Origin: Hyphomicrobiales bacterium | Lineage (GTDB): Bacteria > Pseudomonadota > Alphaproteobacteria > Rhizobiales > Rhizobiaceae | DNA length: 64,000 bases | Direction: 5' to 3' | Assembly: GCA_900472295.1 (NCBI GenBank) | Contig: UCIA01000029.1 | Location: 154,860-218,859, forward strand | Shown here: piece after piece, positions 7,711-16,123 of the stretch | How positions within the stretch are numbered: position 1 is the first letter of the stretch | Layout of the letters: every line of letters begins with the position of its first letter | Notes under the pieces: model-generated | What the model saw: the letters and a program-made list of their open reading frames with translations, nothing else | What the model was told of the DNA's origin: nothing | Databases searched by the model: none | Made by a program: the position numbers and the translations under genes

Positions 7711-8952
7711 ATGGCGCGCGCTTTCCTCTTCGTTCTCGATTCCTTCGGCATTGGCGGCGCCGCCGATGCCGAGCGCTATGGCGATGCCGGCTCGAACACA
7801 TTCGGACATATTGCCCAGGCCTGCGCTGAAGGCCGCGCCGACCGCGAAGGCCTGCGCAAGGGACCGCTTCAAGTGCCCACCATGGTTGCGCTGGGTCTCG
7901 GCCGTGCTGCGAAAACCGCTACCGGCTTCAGCTTCGACAGCAAAACCGACGCTGTTTCAGCCTCCGCCTTCCACGGCGCCGCGCAGGAGATTTCCAGCGG
8001 CAAGGATACCCCGTCGGGTCATTGGGAAATCGCCGGCCTGCCGGTGCGCTTCGACTGGGGCTATTTCCCGGATACCGTGCCCGCCTTCCCGGCTGAATTG
8101 ACCGAGGCGATGATCCGCGAGGGCAAGGTGCCGGGCATTTTGGGCAATTGCCATGCGCCGGGCACCGAGATCATCGAGCGCTTCGGCGAGGAACATATCC
8201 GCACCGGCAAGCCGATCTGCTACACCTCGGTCGATTCCGTCCTGCAGATCGCGGCGCACGAAGTTCATTTCGGCCTTGAGCGACTCTATGAGTTCTGCAA
8301 GACGGTACGCCGGCTGGTCGATCCGCTGAAAATCGGACGGGTGATCGCACGGCCTTTCCTGGGCGAAACCGTCGCTACCTTCGAGCGCACCTACAATCGC
8401 CATGACTACGCCGTGCCGCCGCCCGAGCCGACGCTGCTCGACCGGCTGACGGGGCGCGGCAGCCGGGTCATCGCAATCGGCAAGATCGGCGACATCTTCG
8501 CCCATCGCGGCATCTCGGAAGTGCGCAAGGCGCCCGGCAACATGGCGATGTTCGACGAGGCGCTGGGCGCCATGGACGATGCCGGCGACGGCGATCTGGT
8601 GTTCGCCAATTTCGTCGACTTCGACACCGAGTTCGGCCATCGCCGCGACGTTGCCGGCTATGCCGCGGCGCTCGAGGCGTTCGACCGGCGACTGCCTGAG
8701 GCGCTTGCGAAACTGAAGCCGGGCGATCTGCTCATCCTCACCGCCGATCACGGCAACGACCCGACATGGCGCGGTACCGACCACACGCGCGAACGCATTC
8801 CGGTGATCGGCATGGCACCGGGCCTCACCGGCGGCGATATTGGGCTCCGAACCACCTTCGCCGATATCGGCGAGACCGTGGCCGAGCATCTCAAGCTGGC
8901 GCGCGGCCGCCATGGCGCTTCCTTCCATGCGACGATAGGCGGCCATGCCTGA
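7711..8952 (+). CDS. deoB: Phosphopentomutase DeoB
   Basis: 413 aa from ATG 7711 (another ATG at 7699 is possible). It belongs to the alkaline phosphatase superfamily and converts ribose- or deoxyribose-1-phosphate to the 5-phosphate in nucleoside salvage. The N-terminal FVLDSFGIGG supplies the first metal-binding Asp; the KDTPSGHWEI block supplies the Thr that carries phosphate; the C-terminal TADHGNDPT and TDHTRE blocks supply the remaining Asp/His ligands. Length matches the family (about 407 aa). It overlaps mutM by 8 bp. No other deo genes are nearby. Confidence 0.96.
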   Translation: MARAFLFVLDSFGIGGAADAERYGDAGSNTFGHIAQACAEGRADREGLRKGPLQVPTMVALGLGRAAKTATGFSFDSKTDAVSASAFHGAAQEISSGKDTPSGHWEIAGLPVRFDWGYFPDTVPAFPAELTEAMIREGKVPGILGNCHAPGTEIIERFGEEHIRTGKPICYTSVDSVLQIAAHEVHFGLERLYEFCKTVRRLVDPLKIGRVIARPFLGETVATFERTYNRHDYAVPPPEPTLLDRLTGRGSRVIAIGKIGDIFAHRGISEVRKAPGNMAMFDEALGAMDDAGDGDLVFANFVDFDTEFGHRRDVAGYAAALEAFDRRLPEALAKLKPGDLLILTADHGNDPTWRGTDHTRERIPVIGMAPGLTGGDIGLRTTFADIGETVAEHLKLARGRHGASFHATIGGHA

Positions 8953-9835
8953 GCTGCCCGAGGTCGAAACGGTCCGGCGCGGCCTGCAGCCGGTTCTGGA
9001 AGGCGCGCGGATCGTGCGCGTCGAGGCGCGCCGGCCCGACCTCAGATTTCCGTTTCCGGCGAAATTTGCGCAGCGGCTGACCGGCAAGACCGTCACCGCG
9101 CTTGGCCGCCGCGCCAAATATCTCACCATACACCTGGACGGTGGCCCGGTGCTGATCTGCCATCTCGGCATGTCGGGCTCCTTCCGCATCGAGGCCGCTG
9201 GTGACAGCGAGACGCCAGGCACGTTCCATCAAGAGCGCTCCAAGGATGCCAAGCACGACCATGTCGTGTTCCATGTCGTATCGCCTGTCGGCGTCCAGTC
9301 TCGCGTGGTCTTCAACGATCCGCGCCGCTTCGGCTTCATGCTGTTTGCGGAAGGCTTGGTCGACGCGCATCCGATGCTGGCGGGTCTGGGCGTCGAGCCG
9401 ACCGGCAATGCGCTGGACGGCGCCCTGCTCGCCTCAATGCTGAAGGGCCGCAGATCGCCTTTGAAGGCGGCGCTGCTCGACCAGAAGCTGATTGCCGGGC
9501 TCGGCAACATCTATGTGTCGGAGGCGCTGTGGCGCGCCCACCTGTCGCCGTTGCGCGAAGCCGGCACCATCTCCGGGACCGGCAAGAAGGCCAAAGAGCA
9601 GAGCGAGCGCCTGGCCGAAGCGATCCGTTCGGTGATCGCCGATGCGATCGCCGCCGGCGGGTCGTCGCTGCGCGACTATGTGCACACAGACGGGTCGCTG
9701 GGTTATTTCCAGCATTCCTTCGCGGTCTATGATCGCGAAAGCGAGCCCTGCCCGACGCCCGGCTGCCGTGGCCATATCGAGCGCGTGGTGCAGAGCGGGC
9801 GCTCGACCTTCTATTGCCGGACCTGTCAGCGGTAA
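8945..9835 (+). CDS. mutM: Formamidopyrimidine-DNA glycosylase
   Basis: 296 aa. It begins MPELPEVETVRRGL, which puts the catalytic Pro2/Glu3 in place after Met removal; a conserved Lys lies in RRAKYL. The C-terminal zinc finger is complete, with four cysteines in the pattern CPTPGC ... FYCRTC. The enzyme removes 8-oxoguanine and ring-opened purines and nicks the strand. Start overlaps the end of deoB. A palindromic repeat follows before the next gene. Confidence 0.97.
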   Translation: MPELPEVETVRRGLQPVLEGARIVRVEARRPDLRFPFPAKFAQRLTGKTVTALGRRAKYLTIHLDGGPVLICHLGMSGSFRIEAAGDSETPGTFHQERSKDAKHDHVVFHVVSPVGVQSRVVFNDPRRFGFMLFAEGLVDAHPMLAGLGVEPTGNALDGALLASMLKGRRSPLKAALLDQKLIAGLGNIYVSEALWRAHLSPLREAGTISGTGKKAKEQSERLAEAIRSVIADAIAAGGSSLRDYVHTDGSLGYFQHSFAVYDRESEPCPTPGCRGHIERVVQSGRSTFYCRTCQR

Positions 9836-9839
9836 GCTG

Positions 9840-9935
9840 GAGCGTGTCGCCGTTTCACAGAAACAGCGACCCGTTCCAGCTGTTTGTTTGACGCAATTCC
9901 GGACGGAAAACCGCTCACACTTTTCCTGGAATTGC
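9840..9935. repeat. Composite palindromic repeat, copy 1 (CAATTCC type)
   Basis: Two hairpins in tandem. The first (9846-9870) pairs GTCGC/GCGAC and GTTT/AAAC. The second (9893-9935) has outer arms GCAATTCC/GGAATTGC and an inner stem GGAAAA/TTTTCC around CCGCTCACAC. They are joined by a TTTGTTT-type linker. Three other copies of the second hairpin are in the window at 19054, 21237 and 21912. Confidence 0.9.
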
Positions 9936-9977
9936 TCTAGACCGATCCCTTCAATGTCGGAACGAGGAGGCCAGCCC

Positions 9978-10751
9978 ATGAGCTATGAAACCATCATCGT
10001 GGAGACGCGCGGCAAGGTCGGCCTGATCACCCTGAACCGGCCCAAGGCGCTCAACGCGCTGAACGCGCAGGTGCTGGCGGATATACTGGCGGCGGCAAAG
10101 GGGTTCGACGCCGACCCCGGCATCGGCGCCATGGTCATCACCGGCTCCGAGAAGGCCTTTGCGGCGGGCGCCGACATCAAGGAGATGCAGACTATCGCCT
10201 ACGCCGACGCCTATGTGCAGGACATCTTCGTCGGCTGGGAGGATTTTACACGCACGCGCAAGCCGATGATCGCCGCGGTTGCCGGCTATGCGCTGGGCGG
10301 TGGCTGCGAGCTGGCGATGATGTGCGATTTCATCATCGCCGCCGACACGGCCAAATTCGGCCAGCCCGAAATCACGCTCGGCGTCATTCCCGGCATGGGC
10401 GGATCGCAACGGCTGACCCGCTTTGTCGGCAAGTCGAAGGCCATGGACATGTGCCTGACCGGCCGGATGATGGATGCCGCCGAGGCCGAGCGTAGCGGCC
10501 TGGCGTCGCGCGTCGTGCCGGCCGCTGACCTGATAGAGGAAGCGCTGAAGGCCGCGGCCAAAATATCGGAGTTTTCGTTGCCCTCGGTGATGATGGCCAA
10601 AGAGGCGGTCAACCGTGCCTATGAGACGACGCTGGCCGAAGGCCTGCGCTTCGAGCGAAGGCTGTTCCACTCGCTTTTTGCGCTCGACGACCAGAAGGAA
10701 GGCATGGCGGCCTTTGCCGAGAAGCGGAAGCCGAATTTCACCAACCGCTAG
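9978..10751 (+). CDS. Enoyl-CoA hydratase
   Basis: 257 aa with a strong GAGGAGG site 7 nt before ATG 9978. It shows the crotonase fold pattern: NRPKALNALN near the N-terminus, the oxyanion-hole block AFAAGADIKEM, GGGCELAMMCD, and FGQPEITLGVIPGMGGSQRL, which carries the two catalytic glutamates of true hydratases (GGGCE and QPE). It should hydrate 2-trans-enoyl-CoA in fatty acid oxidation; short-chain substrate is likely from similarity to mitochondrial ECHS1. It stands between mutM and rpsT, a neighbourhood familiar in Rhizobiales. Confidence 0.93.
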   Translation: MSYETIIVETRGKVGLITLNRPKALNALNAQVLADILAAAKGFDADPGIGAMVITGSEKAFAAGADIKEMQTIAYADAYVQDIFVGWEDFTRTRKPMIAAVAGYALGGGCELAMMCDFIIAADTAKFGQPEITLGVIPGMGGSQRLTRFVGKSKAMDMCLTGRMMDAAEAERSGLASRVVPAADLIEEALKAAAKISEFSLPSVMMAKEAVNRAYETTLAEGLRFERRLFHSLFALDDQKEGMAAFAEKRKPNFTNR

Positions 10752-10791
10752 CACTCCCGTCGCGATGGCCAAAAAGATGCCAAAAGCAGCG

Positions 10792-10820
10792 TTGACGCGC
10801 CGGGAAAGCTGAACTATAAG
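10792..10820 (+). promoter_or_regulatory. Sigma-70-type promoter for rpsT
   Basis: TTGACG (10792-10797) and TATAAG (10815-10820) are separated by exactly 17 bp. This is the best promoter match in the region and lies 92 bp before the rpsT start. Confidence 0.75.
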
Positions 10821-10911
10821 CCGCACCAACCGAGGCGGCCGTTGGCTGCCCGTTTGTTTTTTGCGCCCTGCGGCATCCCGCATGCGCCCACCAGATCAGA
10901 AGAGAGGCACC

Positions 10912-11178
10912 ATGGCCAATACCTCCTCGGCCAAAAAGGCAACGCGCAAGATCGCCCGCCGCGCAGCGATCAACAAGAACCGCCGCTCGCGCGTGCGCAC
11001 CTATGTCCGCCAGGTCGAAGAGGCACTGGCTGCTGGCGACAAGGCTGCCGCACTGGAAGCCTTCAAGACCGCAGAGCCGGAATTGATGCGCGCCGCCACC
11101 AAGGGCGTCATCCACAAGAATACGGCATCGCGTAAGGTTTCGCGCCTGGCTCATCGCCTCAAGGTGCTGTCGGCCTGA
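10912..11178 (+). CDS. rpsT: 30S ribosomal protein S20
   Basis: 88 aa, very basic, starting MANTSSAKKATRKIARRAA and containing the S20 core NKNRRSRVRTYVRQVEEAL and GVIHKNTASRKVSRLAHRL. S20 binds 16S rRNA early in small-subunit assembly. AGAGAGG precedes the ATG. It has its own promoter (10792-10820) and its own terminator, so it is monocistronic, upstream of dnaA as in many Alphaproteobacteria. Confidence 0.98.
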   Translation: MANTSSAKKATRKIARRAAINKNRRSRVRTYVRQVEEALAAGDKAAALEAFKTAEPELMRAATKGVIHKNTASRKVSRLAHRLKVLSA

Positions 11179-11206
11179 TCGACATCTCCTGAACTGTCGT
11201 TCTTTA

Positions 11207-11235
11207 AAACCCGGCCGATTGCGCCGGGTTTTTTC
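11207..11235 (+). terminator. Rho-independent terminator of rpsT
   Basis: AAACCCGGC (11207-11215) pairs with GCCGGGTTT (11223-11231) around a 7-nt loop, followed by TTT. It lies 29 bp past the rpsT stop. Confidence 0.92.
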
Positions 11236-12024
11236 GTTTGCCGGCAAGCACTTAAAAAGAACGCCCGCAAAGCGCGCTCGGCCCGCATTCCAGGGTTCGG
11301 AATGCTTTGCCGGCACAGACACTCCCACTGATATTCCAATCCGCTGAAAGAGCCCACGCCAATAAATTCGGCTGTCACAAATTATTGATATTTTTCAATA
11401 GCTTGCTGGCAGTCATCCACAGCTTGTTCACACAGCCTGTGGGCTACAGGCAGCAAGTGGGTGTCAAGCGAATTATTTCAGAAAATTTCAAACCACACAG
11501 ACGTTTTCATATTCGCGGCAAAAGGGTTTGAATCCCAATGGCTTTGTCAAAATATGCTGTCCCAGGATGGGACCCGAACCGTTGTTCACTAACCAGATTC
11601 CTTAAAAATCCGTTAGACGTGGCCTTGCCCTATCCACAGCGATTTCGGTAATGTCGATCTATCGAAAGGGACGGGCCATTAGCCCTTAACCCAGCCTGAA
11701 TCGGCCAGCACATAGTGGCGGAATTCATGACGTGGAGCAATTCCGCGAACGGGTATGGTTTGTCTTTTCGATGCGGTAGGGGACTGGCGTAATTTGTACA
11801 TGGCAGGTCGATGGCGCACCGGCGTTTTCGCCGGGTGGCGTTGCTTTGCCAGAACATGTCAGACGGACTGGCTTTAAGCGCCGGGACCGATCCCTTGCTG
11901 ACGAGGCAACGTCATCCGCCGGCGGCGGTGGTGGTGTTGTAGCGAAGATACGGTCGCCGGAAACATGGGTGCAGGAGGCGCACTCCCGGCGGAAAAAAGG
12001 TACAAGAACAAGGGACGCACAATC
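11236..12024. other. Long dnaA upstream region
   Basis: A 789-bp stretch without a convincing gene. The part 11360-11520 is AT-rich. Near-consensus DnaA boxes (8 of 9 to TTATCCACA or TTWTNCACA) occur at 11413-11421, 11424-11432 and 11630-11638. GANTC methylation sites occur near 11529, 11596 and 11697. It likely contains the dnaA promoter and DnaA autoregulation sites; an origin is possible but not shown. Confidence 0.6.
11413..11432 (+). promoter_or_regulatory. Pair of DnaA-box-like sites
   Basis: TCATCCACA (11413-11421) and TTGTTCACA (11424-11432) each differ from the DnaA box by one base and are 2 bp apart. A third, CTATCCACA, is at 11630-11638. They precede dnaA by about 600 and 390 bp. 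Confidence 0.5.
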
Positions 12025-13569
12025 ATGCAGAGCGGCATCGAGCGGGAGCTTTCGGGCGACCTGCCATTTCCTGGAACATTGGTCGGAGCAGACGACGTGG
12101 CGGCTTCCAGCGACGCGGAACAGAAGTTCGACCGGGTCAAGGCCCAGTTGAAGGCGCGTCTGGGAACCGAGGTCTATTCGAGCTGGTTCGGACGGATGAA
12201 GGTGGCGGAGGCTTCCCGGGGCATTGTGCGCATCTCGGTGCCCACGGCCTTCCTGCGCTCGTGGATCAATGGCCACTATCTCGACCTTATTGCCGATTTG
12301 TGGAAGCACGAGGATCCTGAGGTCCTTAAGATCGAGATCGTGGTGCGCACCGCAACCCGCCCGGCCCGCAATGGCGTCGAGCCTGAAGCAGTGCCTGCGC
12401 GCAAGATGACCAAGCAGACGCAGACCGCGCTGGCGGCAGGCACGGTCGGCCCCGGCAGGGTGGAGCGGGCACCCGCCCCTCGCCCCGGCACGCCGATCGA
12501 GGCTGAGTTCCGGCACAATGTGCTGGGTTCGCCGCTGGACCCGCGCTACACGTTCGGCTCCTTCATTGAAGGCCCGTCGAACCGGGTGGCCTTCGCTGCT
12601 GCCAAGGCCGTGGCGGAATCGCAGTCGAGCGCGGTGCGCTTCAACCCGCTGTTCCTCCATGCCACCGTCGGTCTCGGCAAGACCCACCTTTTGCAGGCGA
12701 TCGCGGCCGAGTCGCTCAAGCAGAACCCGAAGTCGCGTGTCGTCTATCTGACGGCCGAGTATTTCATGTGGCGCTTCGCCACCGCGATCCGCGACAACAA
12801 TGCGCTGACGCTGAAGGAACAGCTGCGCGACATCGACCTGTTGATCATCGACGACATGCAGTTCCTGCAAGGCAAGTCGATCCAGCACGAATTCTGCCAT
12901 CTGATCAACATGCTGCTCGACAGCGCCAAGCAGGTGGTGGTTGCCGCCGACCGGCCGCCATCGGAACTGGAATCGCTGGAGCCGCGCGTGCGTTCGCGCC
13001 TCAATGGCGGTGTCGCGCTCGAAATGTCGGCGCCAGACTTCGCCATGCGCATCGGCATGCTCAAGTTGCGCCTTGCCACGGCCAAGGTCGACGATGCGTC
13101 GCTCAATATTTCGGAGGAGATCCTCAACCATGTCGCCCGCACGGTGACCGGCAGCGGGCGTGAACTGGAAGGCGCGTTCAACCAGCTCTTGTTCCGCCAG
13201 TCGTTCGAGCCGGCGATCACCATCGACCGCATCGACGAGATCCTGGGGCACATCTATCGCTCGGGCGAACCGAAACGAGTGCGCATAGAAGACATCCAGC
13301 GCATCGTGGCGCGCCACTACAATGTGTCGAAGACCGAGCTTCTGTCCAACCGGCGCACGCGCACCATCGTCAAGCCAAGACAGGTCGCCATGTACCTGTC
13401 GAAGGTGATGACGCCGCGCTCGCTGCCGGAGATCGGCAGGCGTTTCGGCGGCCGCGATCACACCACGGTGCTGCACGCCGTGCGCAAGATCGAGGACCTT
13501 TCGGGCGTCGACAACACGCTGGCGCAGGAGCTGGAGCTGTTGAGAAGGCTGATCAACGACCAGGCTTGA
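12025..13569 (+). CDS. dnaA: Chromosomal replication initiator DnaA
   Basis: 514 aa from ATG 12025, with AAGGGA about 10 nt upstream. Domain I (residues about 30-100, FDRVKAQLKARLGTEVYSSWFGRM) is followed by a variable linker and the AAA+ domain with Walker A GLGKTHLL and Walker B LLIIDDMQFL. Domain IV ends with GRRFGGRDHTTVLHAVRKIE, the DNA-binding signature that reads the DnaA box. It opens the origin and acts as a transcription factor, often on its own gene. Upstream DnaA-box-like sites support autoregulation. A nested hairpin follows before dnaN. Confidence 0.98.
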   Translation: MQSGIERELSGDLPFPGTLVGADDVAASSDAEQKFDRVKAQLKARLGTEVYSSWFGRMKVAEASRGIVRISVPTAFLRSWINGHYLDLIADLWKHEDPEVLKIEIVVRTATRPARNGVEPEAVPARKMTKQTQTALAAGTVGPGRVERAPAPRPGTPIEAEFRHNVLGSPLDPRYTFGSFIEGPSNRVAFAAAKAVAESQSSAVRFNPLFLHATVGLGKTHLLQAIAAESLKQNPKSRVVYLTAEYFMWRFATAIRDNNALTLKEQLRDIDLLIIDDMQFLQGKSIQHEFCHLINMLLDSAKQVVVAADRPPSELESLEPRVRSRLNGGVALEMSAPDFAMRIGMLKLRLATAKVDDASLNISEEILNHVARTVTGSGRELEGAFNQLLFRQSFEPAITIDRIDEILGHIYRSGEPKRVRIEDIQRIVARHYNVSKTELLSNRRTRTIVKPRQVAMYLSKVMTPRSLPEIGRRFGGRDHTTVLHAVRKIEDLSGVDNTLAQELELLRRLINDQA

Positions 13570-13618
13570 TCGGCACCAGAAACGCAGGTTGGCAGTCATC
13601 GTCGCCTTTATCCCCAGA

Positions 13619-13656
13619 AAGCCCGCGTAACCGGTCTGAACCGGTGGCGCGGGCTT
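13619..13656 (+). terminator. Nested hairpin between dnaA and dnaN
   Basis: Outer arms AAGCCCGCG/CGCGGGCTT enclose a second stem ACCGGT-ctga-ACCGGT. A short T-rich stretch follows (TTGCGTTT). It is a probable terminator or mRNA-stabilising structure 50 bp after the dnaA stop. A TTATCCCCA DnaA-box-like site lies just before it (about 13608). Confidence 0.6.
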
Positions 13657-13769
13657 GCGTTTACTGGCTTTTTCCTGTCAGTTTGCATAGATTCTGAGCC
13701 TGTTCAGACCTTTCGCGGGGCGCCGCCCACTGGTGACCCGTTCATTCATTCAAGCGAGCCTGTTTCGTC

Positions 13770-14888
13770 ATGCGTGTTATCCTGGAACGGTCAAATCTCC
13801 TGAAGTCGCTCAACCACGTTCACCGCGTGGTCGAACGGCGCAACACCATACCGATCCTGTCTAACGTGCTGCTCAGCGCCGAGGGCGCCAGCCTTGAAAT
13901 GAAGGCAACCGATCTCGACCTCGAAGTGACCGAAGCGACGCCGGCCAAGGTCGAGCGCGGCGGGGCGACGACGGTTCCCGCGCACCTGCTCTACGACATC
14001 GTGCGCAAGCTGGCCGACGGCGCCGAGGTGATGCTGAAGACCGACGAGGACGGCAATGCCATGACGGTGACGTCGGGCCGCTCGAGCTTTCGCCTGCAGT
14101 GCCTGCCGCAGTCCGATTTCCCGGAGCTTTCCGCAGGGTCGTTCTCGCATATCTTCCGGCTCGATTCCGTTGCCTTGAGAGGCCTGATCGAAAAGACCCA
14201 GTTCGCCATCTCGACCGAGGAGACGCGCTATTATCTGAACGGTATCTACCTGCACACGCATGAAGCCGGCGGCAAGCTGAAGCTGCGTTCCGTGGCGACC
14301 GACGGCCACCGCCTGGCGCGCGCCGAGATCGACGCGCCGGCCGGGTCGGAAGGCATGCCGGGCATCATCATTCCGCGCAAGACGGTCAGCGAATTGCAGA
14401 AGCTGGTCGACGATCCCGATGTCGCCGTGACCACCGAATTGTCCGACACCAAGATCCGCTTCACCATCGGCAGCGTGGTCTTGACCTCGAAGCTGATCGA
14501 CGGCACTTTCCCCGACTATCAGCGCGTCATCCCGACCGGCAACGACAAGAAGCTGATCATCGACCGCCAGAGTTTTGCCGCAGCCGTCGACCGGGTCTCG
14601 ACCATCTCCTCCGAGCGCGGCCGCGCAGTGAAGCTTTCGATCACCGAAGGCCAGGTGACGCTTGCCGTCAACAATCCGGATTCGGGCAGCGCCACCGAGG
14701 AACTGGCGGCGGACTATTCGTCCGATCCGATCGAGATCGGCTTCAACGCCAAATATCTGCTCGACGTCGCCGCCCAACTGACCGGCACGGAAGCGAAATT
14801 CATGCTGGCCGATGCCGGCTCGCCGACGCTGATCCACGACATGGCCGACGAGACCGCGCTCTACGTGCTGATGCCGATGCGGGTGTAG
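13770..14888 (+). CDS. dnaN: DNA polymerase III beta sliding clamp
   Basis: 372 aa, MRVILERSNLLKSLNHVHRV at the start and ending in VLMPMRV, the conserved beta-clamp C-terminus. The three-domain clamp pattern is clear (ERRNTIPILSNVLL in domain 1; FAISTEETRYYLNGIYLH in domain 2; FPDYQRVIP and RVSTISSERGRAVK in domain 3). It forms the dimeric ring that tethers polymerase III. It stands 200 bp after dnaA and 58 bp before recF, the classical order. Confidence 0.98.
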   Translation: MRVILERSNLLKSLNHVHRVVERRNTIPILSNVLLSAEGASLEMKATDLDLEVTEATPAKVERGGATTVPAHLLYDIVRKLADGAEVMLKTDEDGNAMTVTSGRSSFRLQCLPQSDFPELSAGSFSHIFRLDSVALRGLIEKTQFAISTEETRYYLNGIYLHTHEAGGKLKLRSVATDGHRLARAEIDAPAGSEGMPGIIIPRKTVSELQKLVDDPDVAVTTELSDTKIRFTIGSVVLTSKLIDGTFPDYQRVIPTGNDKKLIIDRQSFAAAVDRVSTISSERGRAVKLSITEGQVTLAVNNPDSGSATEELAADYSSDPIEIGFNAKYLLDVAAQLTGTEAKFMLADAGSPTLIHDMADETALYVLMPMRV

Positions 14889-14946
14889 CCGCACTGCGGC
14901 GCACTGCAGCATAGCGATAGCGGCGACTTCTACAGGCGGATAGCGG

Positions 14947-16092
14947 TTGCCGGAACAAAGTCACATAAGTAAGCTCAAACTTACCAATTTTCGCAATTAT
15001 GCGACGCTGTCGATCGACTTTTCCCCGGGCGCCGTGGTGTTTTCCGGCGACAATGGCGCCGGCAAGACCAATCTCCTGGAAGCCATCTCGCTGCTGACGC
15101 CGGGCCGAGGCCTGCGCCGCGCCCCTTACGCCGACGTGGCGCGCGAAGATGGCGATGGCGGCTTTGCACTGCACGCAAGGCTCGACGGACCGGAGGGACA
15201 GGTCGAGATCGGCACCGGCATCACCGGAGGCGAAGCCGCCGGCGAGGGCGGCCGCAAAGTTCGCATCAACGGCGCGCCGGCACGGTCGGCCGACGCCATG
15301 CTGGAATGGCTGCGTGTCGTCTGGCTGACGCCGGCCATGGACGGGCTGTTCCCCGGGCCTGCCGCAGACCGCCGGCGCTTTCTCGACCGGCTGGTGCTGG
15401 CGATCGATCCCGGCCACGGCCAGCGCGCGCTCGATTATGAAAAGGCGATGCGCGGCCGTAACCGTTTGCTTACTGAGGGGTCACGTGACGGCGCATGGTT
15501 CGAAGCCATCGAGATGCAGATGGCAGAGACCGGCGTGGCGATCGCAGCGGCGCGCGCCGAACTGATACGTCTGCTCGCCGCCATGATCGACAGGCTGCCC
15601 AGCAGCGGGCCATTTCCGCAGGCCGACATCAGTCTCTTCGGCGACCTTGAAAGCGATGTCGCGACAGCACCCGCCGTGGATGTCGAGGAACGCTATCGCG
15701 CGACGCTGGCTCAGGGCCGCGAGCGCGACCGCGCTGCCGGACGCACGCTCGATGGCCCGCACCGTTCGGATCTTCTCGTGCGCCACCGCCCCAAGGCGAT
15801 GCCGGCCGAACTCTGCTCGACCGGGGAGCAGAAGGCGTTGCTGGTCGGCATCGTTTTGTCACATGCGAGGCTGACCGGCGAGATGTCGGGGATGACGCCG
15901 ATCCTGCTGCTCGACGAAATCGCCGCGCATCTCGACGCTGGCCGGCGCGCCGCGCTGTTCTCGATCCTGGAAGAGCTGAACTGCCAGGCCTTCATGACCG
16001 GAACCGACGCGGCGCTGTTTTCCAGCCTCAGGGGACGCGCGCAGTTCCTCACGGTCGACCACGGCATGGTTGGGCCAACCGAAGGCTCCTGA
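14947..16092 (+). CDS. recF: DNA replication and repair protein RecF
   Basis: 381 aa with a likely TTG start at 14947 (AGGCGG lies about 8 nt upstream, and the family N-terminus HISKLKLTNFRNY follows at once). Walker A is GDNGAGKTNLLEAISLL near residue 35; the C-terminal Walker B region is PILLLDEIAAHLD. RecF is an SMC-like ATPase that loads RecA at gaps with RecO and RecR. It probably forms an operon with dnaN, and the MoeB-like gene begins 31 bp later. Confidence 0.97.
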   Translation: MPEQSHISKLKLTNFRNYATLSIDFSPGAVVFSGDNGAGKTNLLEAISLLTPGRGLRRAPYADVAREDGDGGFALHARLDGPEGQVEIGTGITGGEAAGEGGRKVRINGAPARSADAMLEWLRVVWLTPAMDGLFPGPAADRRRFLDRLVLAIDPGHGQRALDYEKAMRGRNRLLTEGSRDGAWFEAIEMQMAETGVAIAAARAELIRLLAAMIDRLPSSGPFPQADISLFGDLESDVATAPAVDVEERYRATLAQGRERDRAAGRTLDGPHRSDLLVRHRPKAMPAELCSTGEQKALLVGIVLSHARLTGEMSGMTPILLLDEIAAHLDAGRRAALFSILEELNCQAFMTGTDAALFSSLRGRAQFLTVDHGMVGPTEGS

Positions 16093-16123
16093 CAAGATTT
16101 TCCCGCCGCTATATGGTCCGGCA

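Noticed and set aside
9840..9977. The composite repeats as insertion sequences or miniature transposons.
   Set aside because: No target duplications or transposase remnants can be seen at the copies, and the ends are hairpin arms rather than terminal inverted repeats of a larger element.
11560..11640. tRNA-like look of the sequence around GGGACCCGAACCG and CTAACC ... GTTAG upstream of dnaA.
   Set aside because: It does not fold into a cloverleaf with a proper acceptor stem and T arm. At best a remnant.
11236..12024. The dnaA upstream region as the chromosomal replication origin.
   Set aside because: DnaA boxes here are imperfect and few, and Rhizobiales origins are often elsewhere. Without skew data it is kept only as a possible regulatory region.
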